Below, piece by piece: positions 54,979 through 63,383 of a stretch of DNA of 64,000 bases; the stretch's first letter is position 1, and each line of letters begins with the position of its first letter. The notes below the pieces were generated by a model that ran no database searches, had not been told where the DNA came from, and saw only the letters and a list, made by a program, of their open reading frames with translations. The position numbers were made by a program, and so were the translations under genes. The DNA is taken from assembly GCA_944389925.1 (NCBI GenBank), contig CALXOD010000007.1, forward strand, positions 45,020 through 109,019, given 5' to 3'. The DNA is from an uncultured Victivallaceae bacterium. Lineage in GTDB: Bacteria > Verrucomicrobiota > Lentisphaeria > Victivallales > Victivallaceae.

Positions 54979-57717
54979 ATGCGTTTTTTATGCCCGCATT
55001 GCCGAACGGTTCTCTCCGGAGCGACCGGAGAGGAAGTCGAATGTACACACTGTCATGAAAAGGTAAAATTTCCGGAAAGCCGGACCGCTCCCGGCTCCGT
55101 CATCGGGGATTTTGCCATTGTCAGCGAAATCGCCCGGGGCGGCGTCGGCATTGTCTACCTCGCCCGCCAGATTTCTCTTGACCGTCCGGTGGCTTTGAAG
55201 TTGCTGCAGGAACGTTTTACCGGCGACAAGGAATTTGTGGATAACTTCGTGCGGGAAGCCCGCGCCGCGGCCCGTATCAGCCACCCCAATATCGTTCAGG
55301 CCTACGCCGTGGGTGAAGAAGACGGCATCTACTATTTCGCCATGGAGCACCTGGACGGCGATACCATGAAGCAGGTTCTCAAGCGGGACAAAATCGTCCC
55401 CCCACGCCGGGCGGCTGAAATCATCTCCGAAATCGCCCAGGCCCTTGACTGCGCCTGGAATGAACAGAAGCTGGTCCATCAGGACATCAAACCCGACAAT
55501 ATCATGCTTACCCACCGCGGCCAGGCGAAGCTCGCCGATCTGGGACTGGCGCGGGTGGCCACGGAAGCACATGAGGACAACGACGCCGACGAAGTCATGG
55601 GTACGCCGCAGTACATCAGCCCGGAACAGTTGACCGGTGCTCCCACCGATGTGCGCAGCGACATCTACAGTCTTGGCGCCACGTTTTTCCATCTGGTAAC
55701 AGGCCGCTTCCCTTATCTTGGGAAAGACGGCAACGAAATCGCCCGGCAACATGTGGAAGGTACTCTGACTGAACCCAAAACGCTGGTAAAAGATCTTCCC
55801 GATGAAGTCAACCGCATCATCCTTAAAATGATGGCAAAAGACATCAATCAGCGTTACCAGTCCGCCGCCGAAGTCGCAGCCGATTTGAAAAAATTCCTCG
55901 CGGGCAATGCGGAAAACCCCAAACCTAAAATTGTTCTGGTCCCCAATGGCGGCAGCGGCGCCGGTCTGAAACTCGGCCAGTCCCGCAATGAAGGCCCCAA
56001 ACTCGGTCAGGCCCATACGGAAGGACCCAAACTCGGAGAATCACGGAAAGAAGGCCCTCGCCTGACTCCATCCGCTCCGGCCGCTGCCGCACCCGCCGTC
56101 ATGTCGGCACCCGCGGAAGCGAAACCAACGTTGATGCCACCCAAAGGCGGTGCCAAACCTTCTTTCGGCGTCAAGCAAACCAAACCAGCACCGGCTCCGA
56201 CTCCGGCACCGACTGCTACAACAGAAGCTGCACCGGAAGCTGCGGCAGAAACGCCCCGGGCCGGCATCACACCTCCGAAAAAACGGGGGGGATTGGCTAA
56301 AAAAGCGGCCGATGCCATGCCGCCTCCCGCACCGCTCCCCGCCGAAGAAAAAATGGCTCAGGCTCTCGCTCAGAAGCCGGAACGGGATTGGACACCGCTG
56401 AAAAAATTTCTAAAAGTTGCGGCAATTCTGATTGTTTTGGTTCTTCTGCTCGGTGGGGGGGGCTATGCTCTGCTCCGTTCCGGGAAGTTACCGGAAAAAT
56501 ACCTGCCACATGCCAACAAGGCATTGGCATTGATCAATTTGCAGGTTTCCAAGGACGGTGCCGTCGGTCCGATCAAGGGAGCCCAGTCCACCGCTACGGA
56601 AAGCGAACCACCCGCCACTTCCGGCAACGCAGCAGCAACGACCGAACCGGCCAAACCTGCCGAACCGCCGAAGCCGGTCACCCGGATCGAATTTCTGGCC
56701 GGTGTCGAAAAATGCCTGGCACAACTGCGCGCCAATCCTACCGGAGAAAACGAATTTCTGAACATGGCCGATGAATTTTTCGCTGCCTATCCCGACGGTC
56801 CGGAAACCGATGAGGAGCGTACTGTCCTGCTGCAACTGGTGAATCTTTATGGCCGGATTGACGAACGTTGCCGCATGGTGCCGATGCGCAGCAATGCCCG
56901 ACAGCAACGGGAAGCCGCCATCGCCCGCCGTCAGAACGAATCCGCACAGGAACAGGCGGAAGCCGCCGCCCGACTGGCCGCTCAACAGCAAACCGCCGAT
57001 GCCGCCCGTCGGGCAGTACAGGCAACCGCCGCAGAAGCCGCAGAACAGGCGAAAGCACTTCGGGAAGAACTGATGGTCCGTGCCAATGCATATTTTGCCC
57101 GGGTCAAACCGGAACGGCAAGCCATGCTGACGGGCTTCCCGGCCGCCATTGCCGCAGCAGATCCTGCCAACTGGATGGCACTCCAGAAAAAACTTGCAGC
57201 AGAAGATCAGAACATCCCCGTCAACGCGCTGCCGGAAGAACGTTCGACTGCTGAAGAAGTCGCTCGGCTGGCTCAGGCCCTCGGCCGGGATTTACAGCAG
57301 GCCCGGACCATCCATGAAATTCTCAATACCCCGGAAAAACTCTCGCAAGTCACGCTGGAGCTTTCCCGGCGGCGTCTGGTGCGTGCCGTGCGTCTGGAAG
57401 GCCCTGTACTGGTAACCCGCACCTCTGCCGGTCAGGAGATCAAACTTGATTTGAATCATGAACTGGTATTCTCCCGTTTTGCCGAACGGTTCGGCCGCAG
57501 ATTCAAAATCAAAAATGCCCCCTTCTATCTGGCACTGGTCTCAGAACAATACCAATTCTGCGGTAAGGCTCCCGATGCCTCGGTGGAAAAAGCACTGCCG
57601 GAAATGCTGACTGCCGTCTTTGCAGAACGCTGGAAAATCGCGGATGAACAGGAAAAAGCCGCTTTGCGCAAGCGTTATGGGACCATGCCGGAGTTCCGGC
57701 AGGCGATCGGAGAATGA
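54979..57717 (+). CDS. Zinc-ribbon Ser/Thr protein kinase with transmembrane segment
   Basis: Hanks-type kinase, 912 aa. The start is ATG 54979 with AGGA upstream; the long open frame from 54799 covers the promoter and leader. Residues 5-25 are a CPHC/CTHC zinc ribbon. The kinase domain follows: GRGG-like loop at ~53-57, catalytic Lys74 in VALKLLQ, HQD (168-170) in place of HRD with Asp170, Asn174, and ADLGLA with DLG at 187-189. A Pro/Ala/Lys-rich linker has three tandem GPKLGQ/E units (330-360). One membrane helix is at ~478-498. The ~410-residue C-terminus is exported and partly coiled-coil. Its stop overlaps hisA by 4 bp. Confidence 0.88.
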   Translation: MRFLCPHCRTVLSGATGEEVECTHCHEKVKFPESRTAPGSVIGDFAIVSEIARGGVGIVYLARQISLDRPVALKLLQERFTGDKEFVDNFVREARAAARISHPNIVQAYAVGEEDGIYYFAMEHLDGDTMKQVLKRDKIVPPRRAAEIISEIAQALDCAWNEQKLVHQDIKPDNIMLTHRGQAKLADLGLARVATEAHEDNDADEVMGTPQYISPEQLTGAPTDVRSDIYSLGATFFHLVTGRFPYLGKDGNEIARQHVEGTLTEPKTLVKDLPDEVNRIILKMMAKDINQRYQSAAEVAADLKKFLAGNAENPKPKIVLVPNGGSGAGLKLGQSRNEGPKLGQAHTEGPKLGESRKEGPRLTPSAPAAAAPAVMSAPAEAKPTLMPPKGGAKPSFGVKQTKPAPAPTPAPTATTEAAPEAAAETPRAGITPPKKRGGLAKKAADAMPPPAPLPAEEKMAQALAQKPERDWTPLKKFLKVAAILIVLVLLLGGGGYALLRSGKLPEKYLPHANKALALINLQVSKDGAVGPIKGAQSTATESEPPATSGNAAATTEPAKPAEPPKPVTRIEFLAGVEKCLAQLRANPTGENEFLNMADEFFAAYPDGPETDEERTVLLQLVNLYGRIDERCRMVPMRSNARQQREAAIARRQNESAQEQAEAAARLAAQQQTADAARRAVQATAAEAAEQAKALREELMVRANAYFARVKPERQAMLTGFPAAIAAADPANWMALQKKLAAEDQNIPVNALPEERSTAEEVARLAQALGRDLQQARTIHEILNTPEKLSQVTLELSRRRLVRAVRLEGPVLVTRTSAGQEIKLDLNHELVFSRFAERFGRRFKIKNAPFYLALVSEQYQFCGKAPDASVEKALPEMLTAVFAERWKIADEQEKAALRKRYGTMPEFRQAIGE

Positions 57718-58505
57718 TGAAGCGCGCCCAGTTCCGCCCCTGTATCGACCTTCATGACGGAGTGGTCAAACAGATTGTCGGGGGCACACTCTCTGATCAC
57801 GGCGGTCCTCCGCGTACCAATTTCATCGCGTCCCAGAGTCCGGATTATTTTGCCCGACTCTATCGCCGGGATCAGTTGCAAGGCGGCCACGTCATTCAGC
57901 TCGGTCCGGGCAATGAACAGGCAGCCCAACAGGCACTGGCAGCATGGCCGGGCGGATTGCAGCTCGGCGGCGGCATTCACCCCGGCAATGCCGAATACTG
58001 GCTGGATGCTGGTGCCAGCCATCTGATCGTAACCAGTTGTGTCTTTGCCGATGGCGAGCTTCGTCGCGACAAACTGGCGGAGCTGGTCCGTCTGGTCGGG
58101 AGAGAACGACTGGTTCTGGATCTGAGCTGCCGTTTCCGGGAGGGGCAATATTATATCGTAACCAATCGCTGGCAGAAATTCACCCGCCATACGGTAGAGG
58201 GCAGCTTGCTTCGGGAACTGGCCGACAGCGCGGCGGAATTCCTGATTCATGCCGTGGACGTCGAGGGCAGGCAAACCGGTATCGATCACAGGTTGCTGGA
58301 GCTGCTGGCGGCGGAATCACCAATCGATTGCGTCTACGCCGGCGGCATTGTCTCGTTTGAGGACATTGCCGTCATTGAAAAAGCGGGCCGGGGCCGAATT
58401 CATTACACCATCGGATCCGCGCTGGATCTTTTCGGAGGCCCGCTCTCCTATCAGGAAGTCGTAGCTCACGCCGCCCTTCCGCCGGATTCGTCAGGCTGCG
58501 ATTGA
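57714..58505 (+). CDS. hisA: HisA, eukaryotic type (ProFAR isomerase)
   Basis: Phosphoribosylformimino-AICAR-phosphate ribotide isomerase of histidine synthesis, in the form otherwise typical of fungi and plants. Sequence landmarks are FRPCIDLHDGVVKQIVGGTL, YFARLYRRDQLQGGHVIQLGPGN, WPGGLQLGGGI, GASHLIVTSCVF, LVLDLSCRFREGQYYIVTNRWQKFT, FLIHAVDVEGRQTGID and CVYAGGIVSFEDI. At 263 aa it matches the eukaryotic HIS6 size. It is coupled to the kinase by ATGA overlap; the reason is unclear. No other his genes are in the window. Confidence 0.92.
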   Translation: MMKRAQFRPCIDLHDGVVKQIVGGTLSDHGGPPRTNFIASQSPDYFARLYRRDQLQGGHVIQLGPGNEQAAQQALAAWPGGLQLGGGIHPGNAEYWLDAGASHLIVTSCVFADGELRRDKLAELVRLVGRERLVLDLSCRFREGQYYIVTNRWQKFTRHTVEGSLLRELADSAAEFLIHAVDVEGRQTGIDHRLLELLAAESPIDCVYAGGIVSFEDIAVIEKAGRGRIHYTIGSALDLFGGPLSYQEVVAHAALPPDSSGCD

Positions 58506-58513
58506 TCCGAAAT

Positions 58514-58538
58514 GGACGCCGGTCATTCCGCGGCGTCC
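58514..58538. terminator. Hairpin between convergent hisA and the WaaP-like gene
   Basis: GGACGCCG (58514-58521) pairs perfectly with CGGCGTCC (58531-58538) around a 9-base loop. It lies a few bases after hisA and 28 bp from the end of the convergent gene. There is no T-run on either side, so it would be a weak terminator at best. Confidence 0.4.
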
Positions 58539-58565
58539 TGCATTGCGCCCTTCCGGAAGTTCGAT

Positions 58566-59441
58566 TCACCAGTCGAGAACATTCACGCTTTTGCGCGCAT
58601 AATGGCGGTGAAAGCGTCGCATCTCCGCACAAAGCGACTCGTATGTGTAGCCACAATCCGGATAATGCTCCAGATAACAGGCCAGCAACCGCTCTCCTTC
58701 TTCGGAAGGCAGGCGCAGGTCGCTGAGAATGGTATATAAATCAAAAGCAATCGCCCGTTTCAGCCGAACATGAAAAACGATCCGGCACCGGGCTACGTCA
58801 ATCCAGAAAACTTCCATCTTCCCGTCAGGACGCAACCTCCAGAGAATGTTGCGCGGATGAATCGCCTTATGAAAAAAATGATTCCGGTGCAGTTTCGCCA
58901 GGATCGGCATATTGATCTTCCAGAACTGCTCCCGAAGCTCCCGATTCTCCCGCCAGGCTCCACCGGGCATGAAACTGCGGCCATCCTGCGTATCGGGAAT
59001 ATATTCGGTAATGAAAAAGGAATCGTGCAGATGGCAGAATGTTCTCCTCTCACCGAATGCAAGTACTTTCGCGGCAGGAATCCCCAGCTGATACAGCACT
59101 TGATAGTTGCGGAACTCCCGGGCCGGCAGCGAAAGATCCAGCCAGTACCGCCAGGGCTTCTTGCCGTGGCAGATTTTATAAATGGCAGTCTTTCCTCCGG
59201 TTTCGGCCGGAAGCGGGATTTTCCAGACTTCTTTACCGCCGGTCCGGCTCAGCAGGGACTCTTCATTGCGCAACTCCGCATGTTCGGCAATGTACCTCAT
59301 CCCCTCCTGGAAACCGGGCGCAGTCCAGTTACGGTAATACAAAAAATTCAATGGCAGGCGAAATGGCGATCGTTCATCCGGCAGTTTCATCTTTCTCTCT
59401 CCATCAGAGAAAATTATTTTTACAAGCTCCTCCGCCATCAT
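58566..59441 (-). CDS. WaaP/Kdo-kinase-like lipopolysaccharide kinase family protein
   Basis: A 291-aa protein of the lipopolysaccharide kinase (Kdo/WaaP) family. The kinase-like elements are KTAIYKICHGKKPWRYWLDLSLPAREFRNYQVLYQLGIPAAKVLAFGE in the N-lobe and MPILAKLHRNHFFHKAIHPRNILWRLRPDGKMEVFWIDVARCRI, with HPRNIL for the catalytic loop and WIDVARC for the metal-binding Asp. It should phosphorylate LPS core sugars. Two adjacent ATGs (59441 and 59438) and a later ATG are possible starts. It stands alone between hisA and the marR-MATE pair. Confidence 0.85.
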   Translation of the reverse strand: MMAEELVKIIFSDGERKMKLPDERSPFRLPLNFLYYRNWTAPGFQEGMRYIAEHAELRNEESLLSRTGGKEVWKIPLPAETGGKTAIYKICHGKKPWRYWLDLSLPAREFRNYQVLYQLGIPAAKVLAFGERRTFCHLHDSFFITEYIPDTQDGRSFMPGGAWRENRELREQFWKINMPILAKLHRNHFFHKAIHPRNILWRLRPDGKMEVFWIDVARCRIVFHVRLKRAIAFDLYTILSDLRLPSEEGERLLACYLEHYPDCGYTYESLCAEMRRFHRHYARKSVNVLDW

Positions 59442-59628
59442 GTCCGGAGTTCTTCCGGCATGGACTCCCCGTTATTTTTCCCGACTTATTGACGCCGGTG
59501 GCCAGTACTTTCACGGCCAGCAGGAGAAATAAATACCGGAAAGATCTTCTGTCAAGCACTTTCCCGTTTTTTTTCGTAAAAAACAGCCAGCACGTGCCTG
59601 CAGGTGGCGACGAACGTGCGCGCCATTG

Positions 59629-60087
59629 TCAGACAGATTCCGCTCCGGCATCGGAATTCGCTGTGGAAAGCTGTTTGAGAAAACAACTCATCGCTTCAAA
59701 CATCTGATTCAGTTCAGCATCCGGTATGGCCGAAAATGCCTTCATTTCGAGAGAACTCATTTCCGTTTCCACCTTCTCAATGAAAGCAGCCCCATCGGAG
59801 GTCATGACAATGCGTTTCCGGCGATGATCGTCACACCGCTCCTGCCGAACAATGAACCCCCGCTTTTCCAATCCGTTCAATAAAGGCGCAAGAGCCTGCC
59901 GCATGATACCGAGCTTCCCGGCCATCAGGCTCGGTTCTATCCCCTCCGGATGGCGTCTCAGAAGCGTCATGATTTGAAAAGAATGCAGCGAGAGGTCATA
60001 TTTTCGCAAAAAACGGTAGTAGAAAAGCTCAAAAGAATGCCAGAGCATGATCCATTCGTCAAGATGCTTTCGATTCTGCCGCCTCAT
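59629..60087 (-). CDS. MarR-family transcriptional regulator
   Basis: Winged-helix regulator, 152 aa. The wHTH core reads HSFQIMTLLRRHPEGIEPSLMAGKLGIMRQALAPLLNGLEKRGFIVRQERCDDHRRKRIVMTSDGAAFIEKVETEMSSLEMKAF, with the recognition helix IMRQALAPLLNGLEKRG and the wing RCDDHRRKRIVM. The start ATG 60087 overlaps the MATE stop by 4 bp, so it is co-transcribed with the exporter and probably regulates it in response to a small ligand. Confidence 0.92.
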   Translation of the reverse strand: MRRQNRKHLDEWIMLWHSFELFYYRFLRKYDLSLHSFQIMTLLRRHPEGIEPSLMAGKLGIMRQALAPLLNGLEKRGFIVRQERCDDHRRKRIVMTSDGAAFIEKVETEMSSLEMKAFSAIPDAELNQMFEAMSCFLKQLSTANSDAGAESV

Positions 60088-61487
60088 GAGATTCCTTTCT
60101 TTTCAAAAAGTCGCGTGAACTGGCGATAGCGGTAAAGAAGCGTGTATTTACGAAACCCGTTCTTGCGGAAGAAATAACTCACGCACAAAATCAGACTGAC
60201 CAGTGCCGAAAGCGAAAGTGCCATCCCGACCCAAAACAAATCCTCATTGCCGGTCCGGCTCAGATACCATGCCAGCGGCACCCGCACCAGAAAAGCACAG
60301 ACAGCTCCCTGGATCATGACGAATGTAGTCAATGCCTTCCCGTTGAAATACCCCAGCAGACAGAAGACGAAAGGATACAGCAGATGTTCAAAGGCAGCCC
60401 CCTTGAGCAACCGGGACGCAGCATAAACCGATTCCGGATTTTTCTCAAATAGCCCGGCCAGAAATTCTCCGAAGAAAAACGCCAGACAAAAGGAAATCAT
60501 CCCCATTGCAAAAGCAATTGCCATACCGCGATGCAGCGCCCGGATCGCCCTTTTCTCCTGGCGGGCCCCGATATTCTGCGCCACAAAAGTGGACAGGGCA
60601 GACATGAAGGAGACCGGCACCAGGATAAAAAACGAGAAAACCTTTCCTTCAATGCCCATTGCCGCCGAAGCCAACAGCCCCAGTGAATTAACGATGGAGG
60701 CAAGAATCATGAACGAAAAATAATTCAGCAGGTCCTGCGAGGCCACCGGCAGACCGATTTTGAGAATCTTTCCGACCGCGTTCCCAGAGTACCGGATATG
60801 ACGCAGAGAAAAACGAAACGGCAATCCAACCCGGCGAATATAGAAAATCGAGAAAACCACACTGACCGCCTGCGAAATGACCGTCGCATACGCCGCGCCG
60901 GCTGCCCCCATCTTCAAAATCCCGACAAAAAACAGATCCGCGCCGATATTCAGCAGACAGGAAATCATGACAAAAATCAACGGCGACTTCGAATCTCCCA
61001 ACCCTCGAAAAATTGCCGCAATCGCATTGTAGACAACAATCAATACGGTTCCTGCCGAACAAATCGTCATGTAGGCAACCGTCTGATCAAATGCCTCCGG
61101 CGGCGTTGACATCCAGCCGGCTATCCGGGGGGCAAACCCAATCATCAGAATGGTCATCAGGACACAGATTACGGAAAAAAGCCGAACCATCCCCCCCAGT
61201 GTCTGCCCTGCCCCCAATCTATCCCCCGCACCGATGCAGTAGCCCAGACGCACTGTGATCCCCATGGAGAGCCCGGAAATCACTGCCACCATAGCCTGTA
61301 TGATCAAACTGCCGGTTCCCACCGCCGCCACGTCAGCTGTCGACCCCAGTTGGCCGACAATGACCATATCAACCGCACCGTACAGAGCTTGAACGATCAA
61401 AGCCAGTGCCAGCGGAATCGTAAAACGTATCAGCGGGAGCGTAATGTCTCCCTGTAGAAAGCTATGACTGGTCTTTTCCACCATCAT
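60084..61487 (-). CDS. MATE-family multidrug exporter
   Basis: Na+- or H+-coupled drug/cation exporter, 467 aa, with 12 predicted membrane segments. LPLIRFTIPLALALIVQALYGAVDMVIVGQLGSTADVAAVGTGS is the standard MATE start, and the second half repeats it (IGLPVASQDLLNYFSFMILASIVNSLGLLASAAMGIEGKVFSF). I choose ATG 61487 (61484 also possible), with AGGAG 12 bases upstream; the longer frame begins with a TTG at 61520 lacking an RBS. It is the first gene of an operon with marR and is divergent from the SMR gene. The substrate is not known. Confidence 0.9.
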   Translation of the reverse strand: MMVEKTSHSFLQGDITLPLIRFTIPLALALIVQALYGAVDMVIVGQLGSTADVAAVGTGSLIIQAMVAVISGLSMGITVRLGYCIGAGDRLGAGQTLGGMVRLFSVICVLMTILMIGFAPRIAGWMSTPPEAFDQTVAYMTICSAGTVLIVVYNAIAAIFRGLGDSKSPLIFVMISCLLNIGADLFFVGILKMGAAGAAYATVISQAVSVVFSIFYIRRVGLPFRFSLRHIRYSGNAVGKILKIGLPVASQDLLNYFSFMILASIVNSLGLLASAAMGIEGKVFSFFILVPVSFMSALSTFVAQNIGARQEKRAIRALHRGMAIAFAMGMISFCLAFFFGEFLAGLFEKNPESVYAASRLLKGAAFEHLLYPFVFCLLGYFNGKALTTFVMIQGAVCAFLVRVPLAWYLSRTGNEDLFWVGMALSLSALVSLILCVSYFFRKNGFRKYTLLYRYRQFTRLFEKKGIS

Positions 61488-61740
61488 GGGTTCAACTGAC
61501 TCCTTTACATCCTCCCCCAAAAAGCGAAATGGTCATTTACTATATCGTTACATTTACATTTTTTCAAGTTCTCCCGCCAAATAAAATTCATTCTCCTCTT
61601 CCCATCCCAAGCATACGAGCAGCATTTTTGTCCGTGAAGCTTTTCCAATCCCTCGAAAAAACCGGACTCTGTTCCCAAGACGCTCAACGTGTCCGACAGC
61701 TTCGAATCACATTTTCTGAAGCTCAGGCCACATTCTCTCC

Positions 61741-61768
61741 TTGCTATTATGACAATTGATGCTATGCT
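61741..61768 (+). promoter_or_regulatory. Candidate promoter of the guanidine-controlled SMR gene
   Basis: TTGCTA (61741-61746) and TATGCT (61763-61768) are 16 bp apart. Transcription would start near 61775, immediately before the first riboswitch hairpin at 61777, which supports both calls. Confidence 0.5.
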
Positions 61769-61776
61769 ATTGCACA

Positions 61777-61816
61777 GCAGGGACGACCTTGCAGAAAACT
61801 CACCGGGGACGGCCCC
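61777..61816 (+). promoter_or_regulatory. Guanidine-II (mini-ykkC) riboswitch
   Basis: Two short hairpins with ACGR loops. The first is GCAGGG (61777-61782), loop ACGA (61783-61786), CCTTGC (61787-61792), six pairs with one G-U. The second is GGGG (61805-61808), loop ACGG (61809-61812), CCCC (61813-61816). The linker is 12 bases. Two ACGR hairpins before an SMR/Gdx gene is the defining architecture of the guanidine-II class, which controls translation by ligand-stabilised hairpins near the RBS. Here AGGG (61831-61834) lies 6 bases before ATG 61841. The match is visual, without covariance analysis, but structure and context agree. Confidence 0.85.
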
Positions 61817-61840
61817 ATTGATGAATCAAAAGGGAAAAAA

Positions 61841-62161
61841 ATGCATTGGGGTTTATTAGTAATCGCCGGAATTCTGGAAATCGTCTGGGCATCCTGCATG
61901 AAACAGGCCCATGGATTCACCCGGCTCGGGCCGTCTATTTGCACCCTGGTCAGCATGATGGCCAGCTTTGTACTGCTGGCGCTGGCCATGCGCACCATTC
62001 CTCTGGGGACGGCTTATGCGGTCTGGACCGGCATAGGAGTGGTCGGGACGGTCATTTTCGGAATGGTTTTTCTGGGAGAATCCTCATCTGTATTCCGTAT
62101 TTTCTGCCTGATTCTGATTCTGACCGGAATTGTGGGGCTGAAATGGGTCGGAGAAAAATAA
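61841..62161 (+). CDS. SMR-family guanidinium exporter (SugE/Gdx-like)
   Basis: Small four-helix membrane protein, 106 aa, dimeric, exporting guanidinium in exchange for protons. It has the key acidic residue in GILEIVWASCMKQAHGFTRL (Glu13) and the Gdx-type sequence TIPLGTAYAVWTGIGVVGTVIFGMVFLGES, near-identical in pattern to characterised Gdx proteins and distinct from multidrug EmrE. The RBS is AAGGG. The upstream guanidine-II riboswitch supports this function. The gene is divergent from the MATE-marR operon. It is the last well-conserved gene before a gene-poor region. Confidence 0.93.
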   Translation: MHWGLLVIAGILEIVWASCMKQAHGFTRLGPSICTLVSMMASFVLLALAMRTIPLGTAYAVWTGIGVVGTVIFGMVFLGESSSVFRIFCLILILTGIVGLKWVGEK

Positions 62162-62596
62162 CACGCGCCCGCCAAGCGTATGGTTCGTGATTTTGCCGAA
62201 CGCCTGCAGTTCTTCCCGTTTCGAATTCTATCCTGAAGTTCGGACACACTTTCTTCTGTCTGGCCCCATCGGACAACCACCGAAAAACTATGCCTTGCTT
62301 TCCATGAAAAGTCGGTCCGGAAGCATCGCCCCATTCGAATGGTGATTCGGAAAGCCTGATTTGCTACCAGAATTTTTCATGTTACTTTACTCTTTCCGAC
62401 AGAACATAAAAAAACAATAAGACTTTCGGCATCAAAATGTTAAGAATAACAACAAAGAATGACTAGCAAACTCCTCAGGATGTTCTGTAAAATCCCATAT
62501 CGACCAAATGAAAAAATTAAAGTGTTACCGTTTTGGGGGCTGAAAAACAGAAACCTGTATTCCCACATAGGATGCCTGTGCGCCCAATACCGGAAA
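62162..62596. other. Gene-poor stretch after the SMR gene
   Basis: About 435 bp with no supported gene. The longest open frames (minus 62014-62334 and 62052-62276, plus 62459-62647) lack RBS, overlap or carry no family pattern. From 62400 the sequence becomes AT-rich, unlike the core genome to the left, which suggests acquired or decaying DNA. Confidence 0.6.
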
Positions 62597-62821
62597 CTAC
62601 CTTTTACTGGCGATTGCCTTGTGTATTGTCATAACAGCAAACAATAAGATAACGACCCAGAATGTTCGCCAGAAATAGGAAAAGGGATATGGCAGGCAAT
62701 ACACGGATATTCCAGCAATAATCCCCCATAGCCAGGGCGATCTGTTCTCCATACTCGCCGCCCGGGCAACAAGATAGGCAGCAATTGCCACATATATGAC
62801 GATGGTGGGGTCGAGAGACAT
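62597..62821 (-). CDS. Small predicted membrane protein
   Basis: A 74-aa open frame from ATG 62821. It holds two to three hydrophobic segments: TIVIYVAIAAYLVARAA (residues ~6-22), WLWGIIAGISVYCLPYPFSYFW (~31-52) and TFWVVILLFAVMTI (~54-67), ending HKAIASKR, so it looks like a small inner-membrane protein. I recognise no family. The nearest GAGG is 16 bases before the start, which is weak. The hydrophobic pattern and terminal basic residues argue for a real gene. Confidence 0.5.
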   Translation of the reverse strand: MSLDPTIVIYVAIAAYLVARAASMENRSPWLWGIIAGISVYCLPYPFSYFWRTFWVVILLFAVMTIHKAIASKR

Positions 62822-63313
62822 GTTTATTTATTTTTCAACCTCACAATCAATATTACAATGAAACTGACACCGTCCCAAACCCCAGAAAAACCATCCGCCG
62901 TTACGCAACAGCCAAAGGCCAATCGAGCAAAAAAAAGCAACAATGCCGTGTCCTGTCCAAGAAGGCCTAAGATACTGATGATACTTAGTTGCTTACTGAA
63001 TCATTTTATTTTCTACTCCGCTTGAGTCGGCACAGAAGCCCCTTTATCATTCGTTGTATCAGGCTATGTACGATGTTTTGGTGCGCCTCCTCTGATGCTG
63101 ACGGATTAAGAACCGCCCATGGCGAAGCCGGAGCGTCTCCACCCTTGCTGCAACTCCGAAAAAACAGGCCGGCAGGCGCAGGCGCCCCCCCCTGTTACAT
63201 CAGCAAATTACCCCGCCCGCATCACGTTTTCAAGTGAATGGCGGAGGTCGGGAACATCGTTCTGCGGAATTTCCCGTATGACGCTTGAAAATGCCGGAAA
63301 TCTGTCGCGAGAC
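62822..63313. other. Non-coding or degenerate region
   Basis: About 490 bp without a supported gene. The open frames (plus 62989-63237 and 63119-63343) have no RBS or family look and are out of phase with each other. The mixed composition, with an AT-rich start and a GC-rich C-run near 63186, suggests remnants of older insertions; no recognisable remnant was identified. Confidence 0.55.
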
Positions 63314-63341
63314 TTGCAATCAACAAACTGCGGGATAATAT
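63314..63341 (+). promoter_or_regulatory. Promoter-like element before the short ORF at 63384
   Basis: TTGCAA (63314-63319) and TAATAT (63336-63341) are 16 bp apart, giving a start near 63348 and a ~36-base leader. It supports the idea that the short downstream frame is, or was, a real gene. Confidence 0.5.
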
Positions 63342-63383
63342 AAATCAAGGCACGTTAACCACCTCAGGGCGAGGCGCAATGAA

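Noticed and set aside
62014..62334. Minus-strand frame overlapping the SMR gene
   Set aside because: Overlaps the real gene over half its length, no RBS, no domain.
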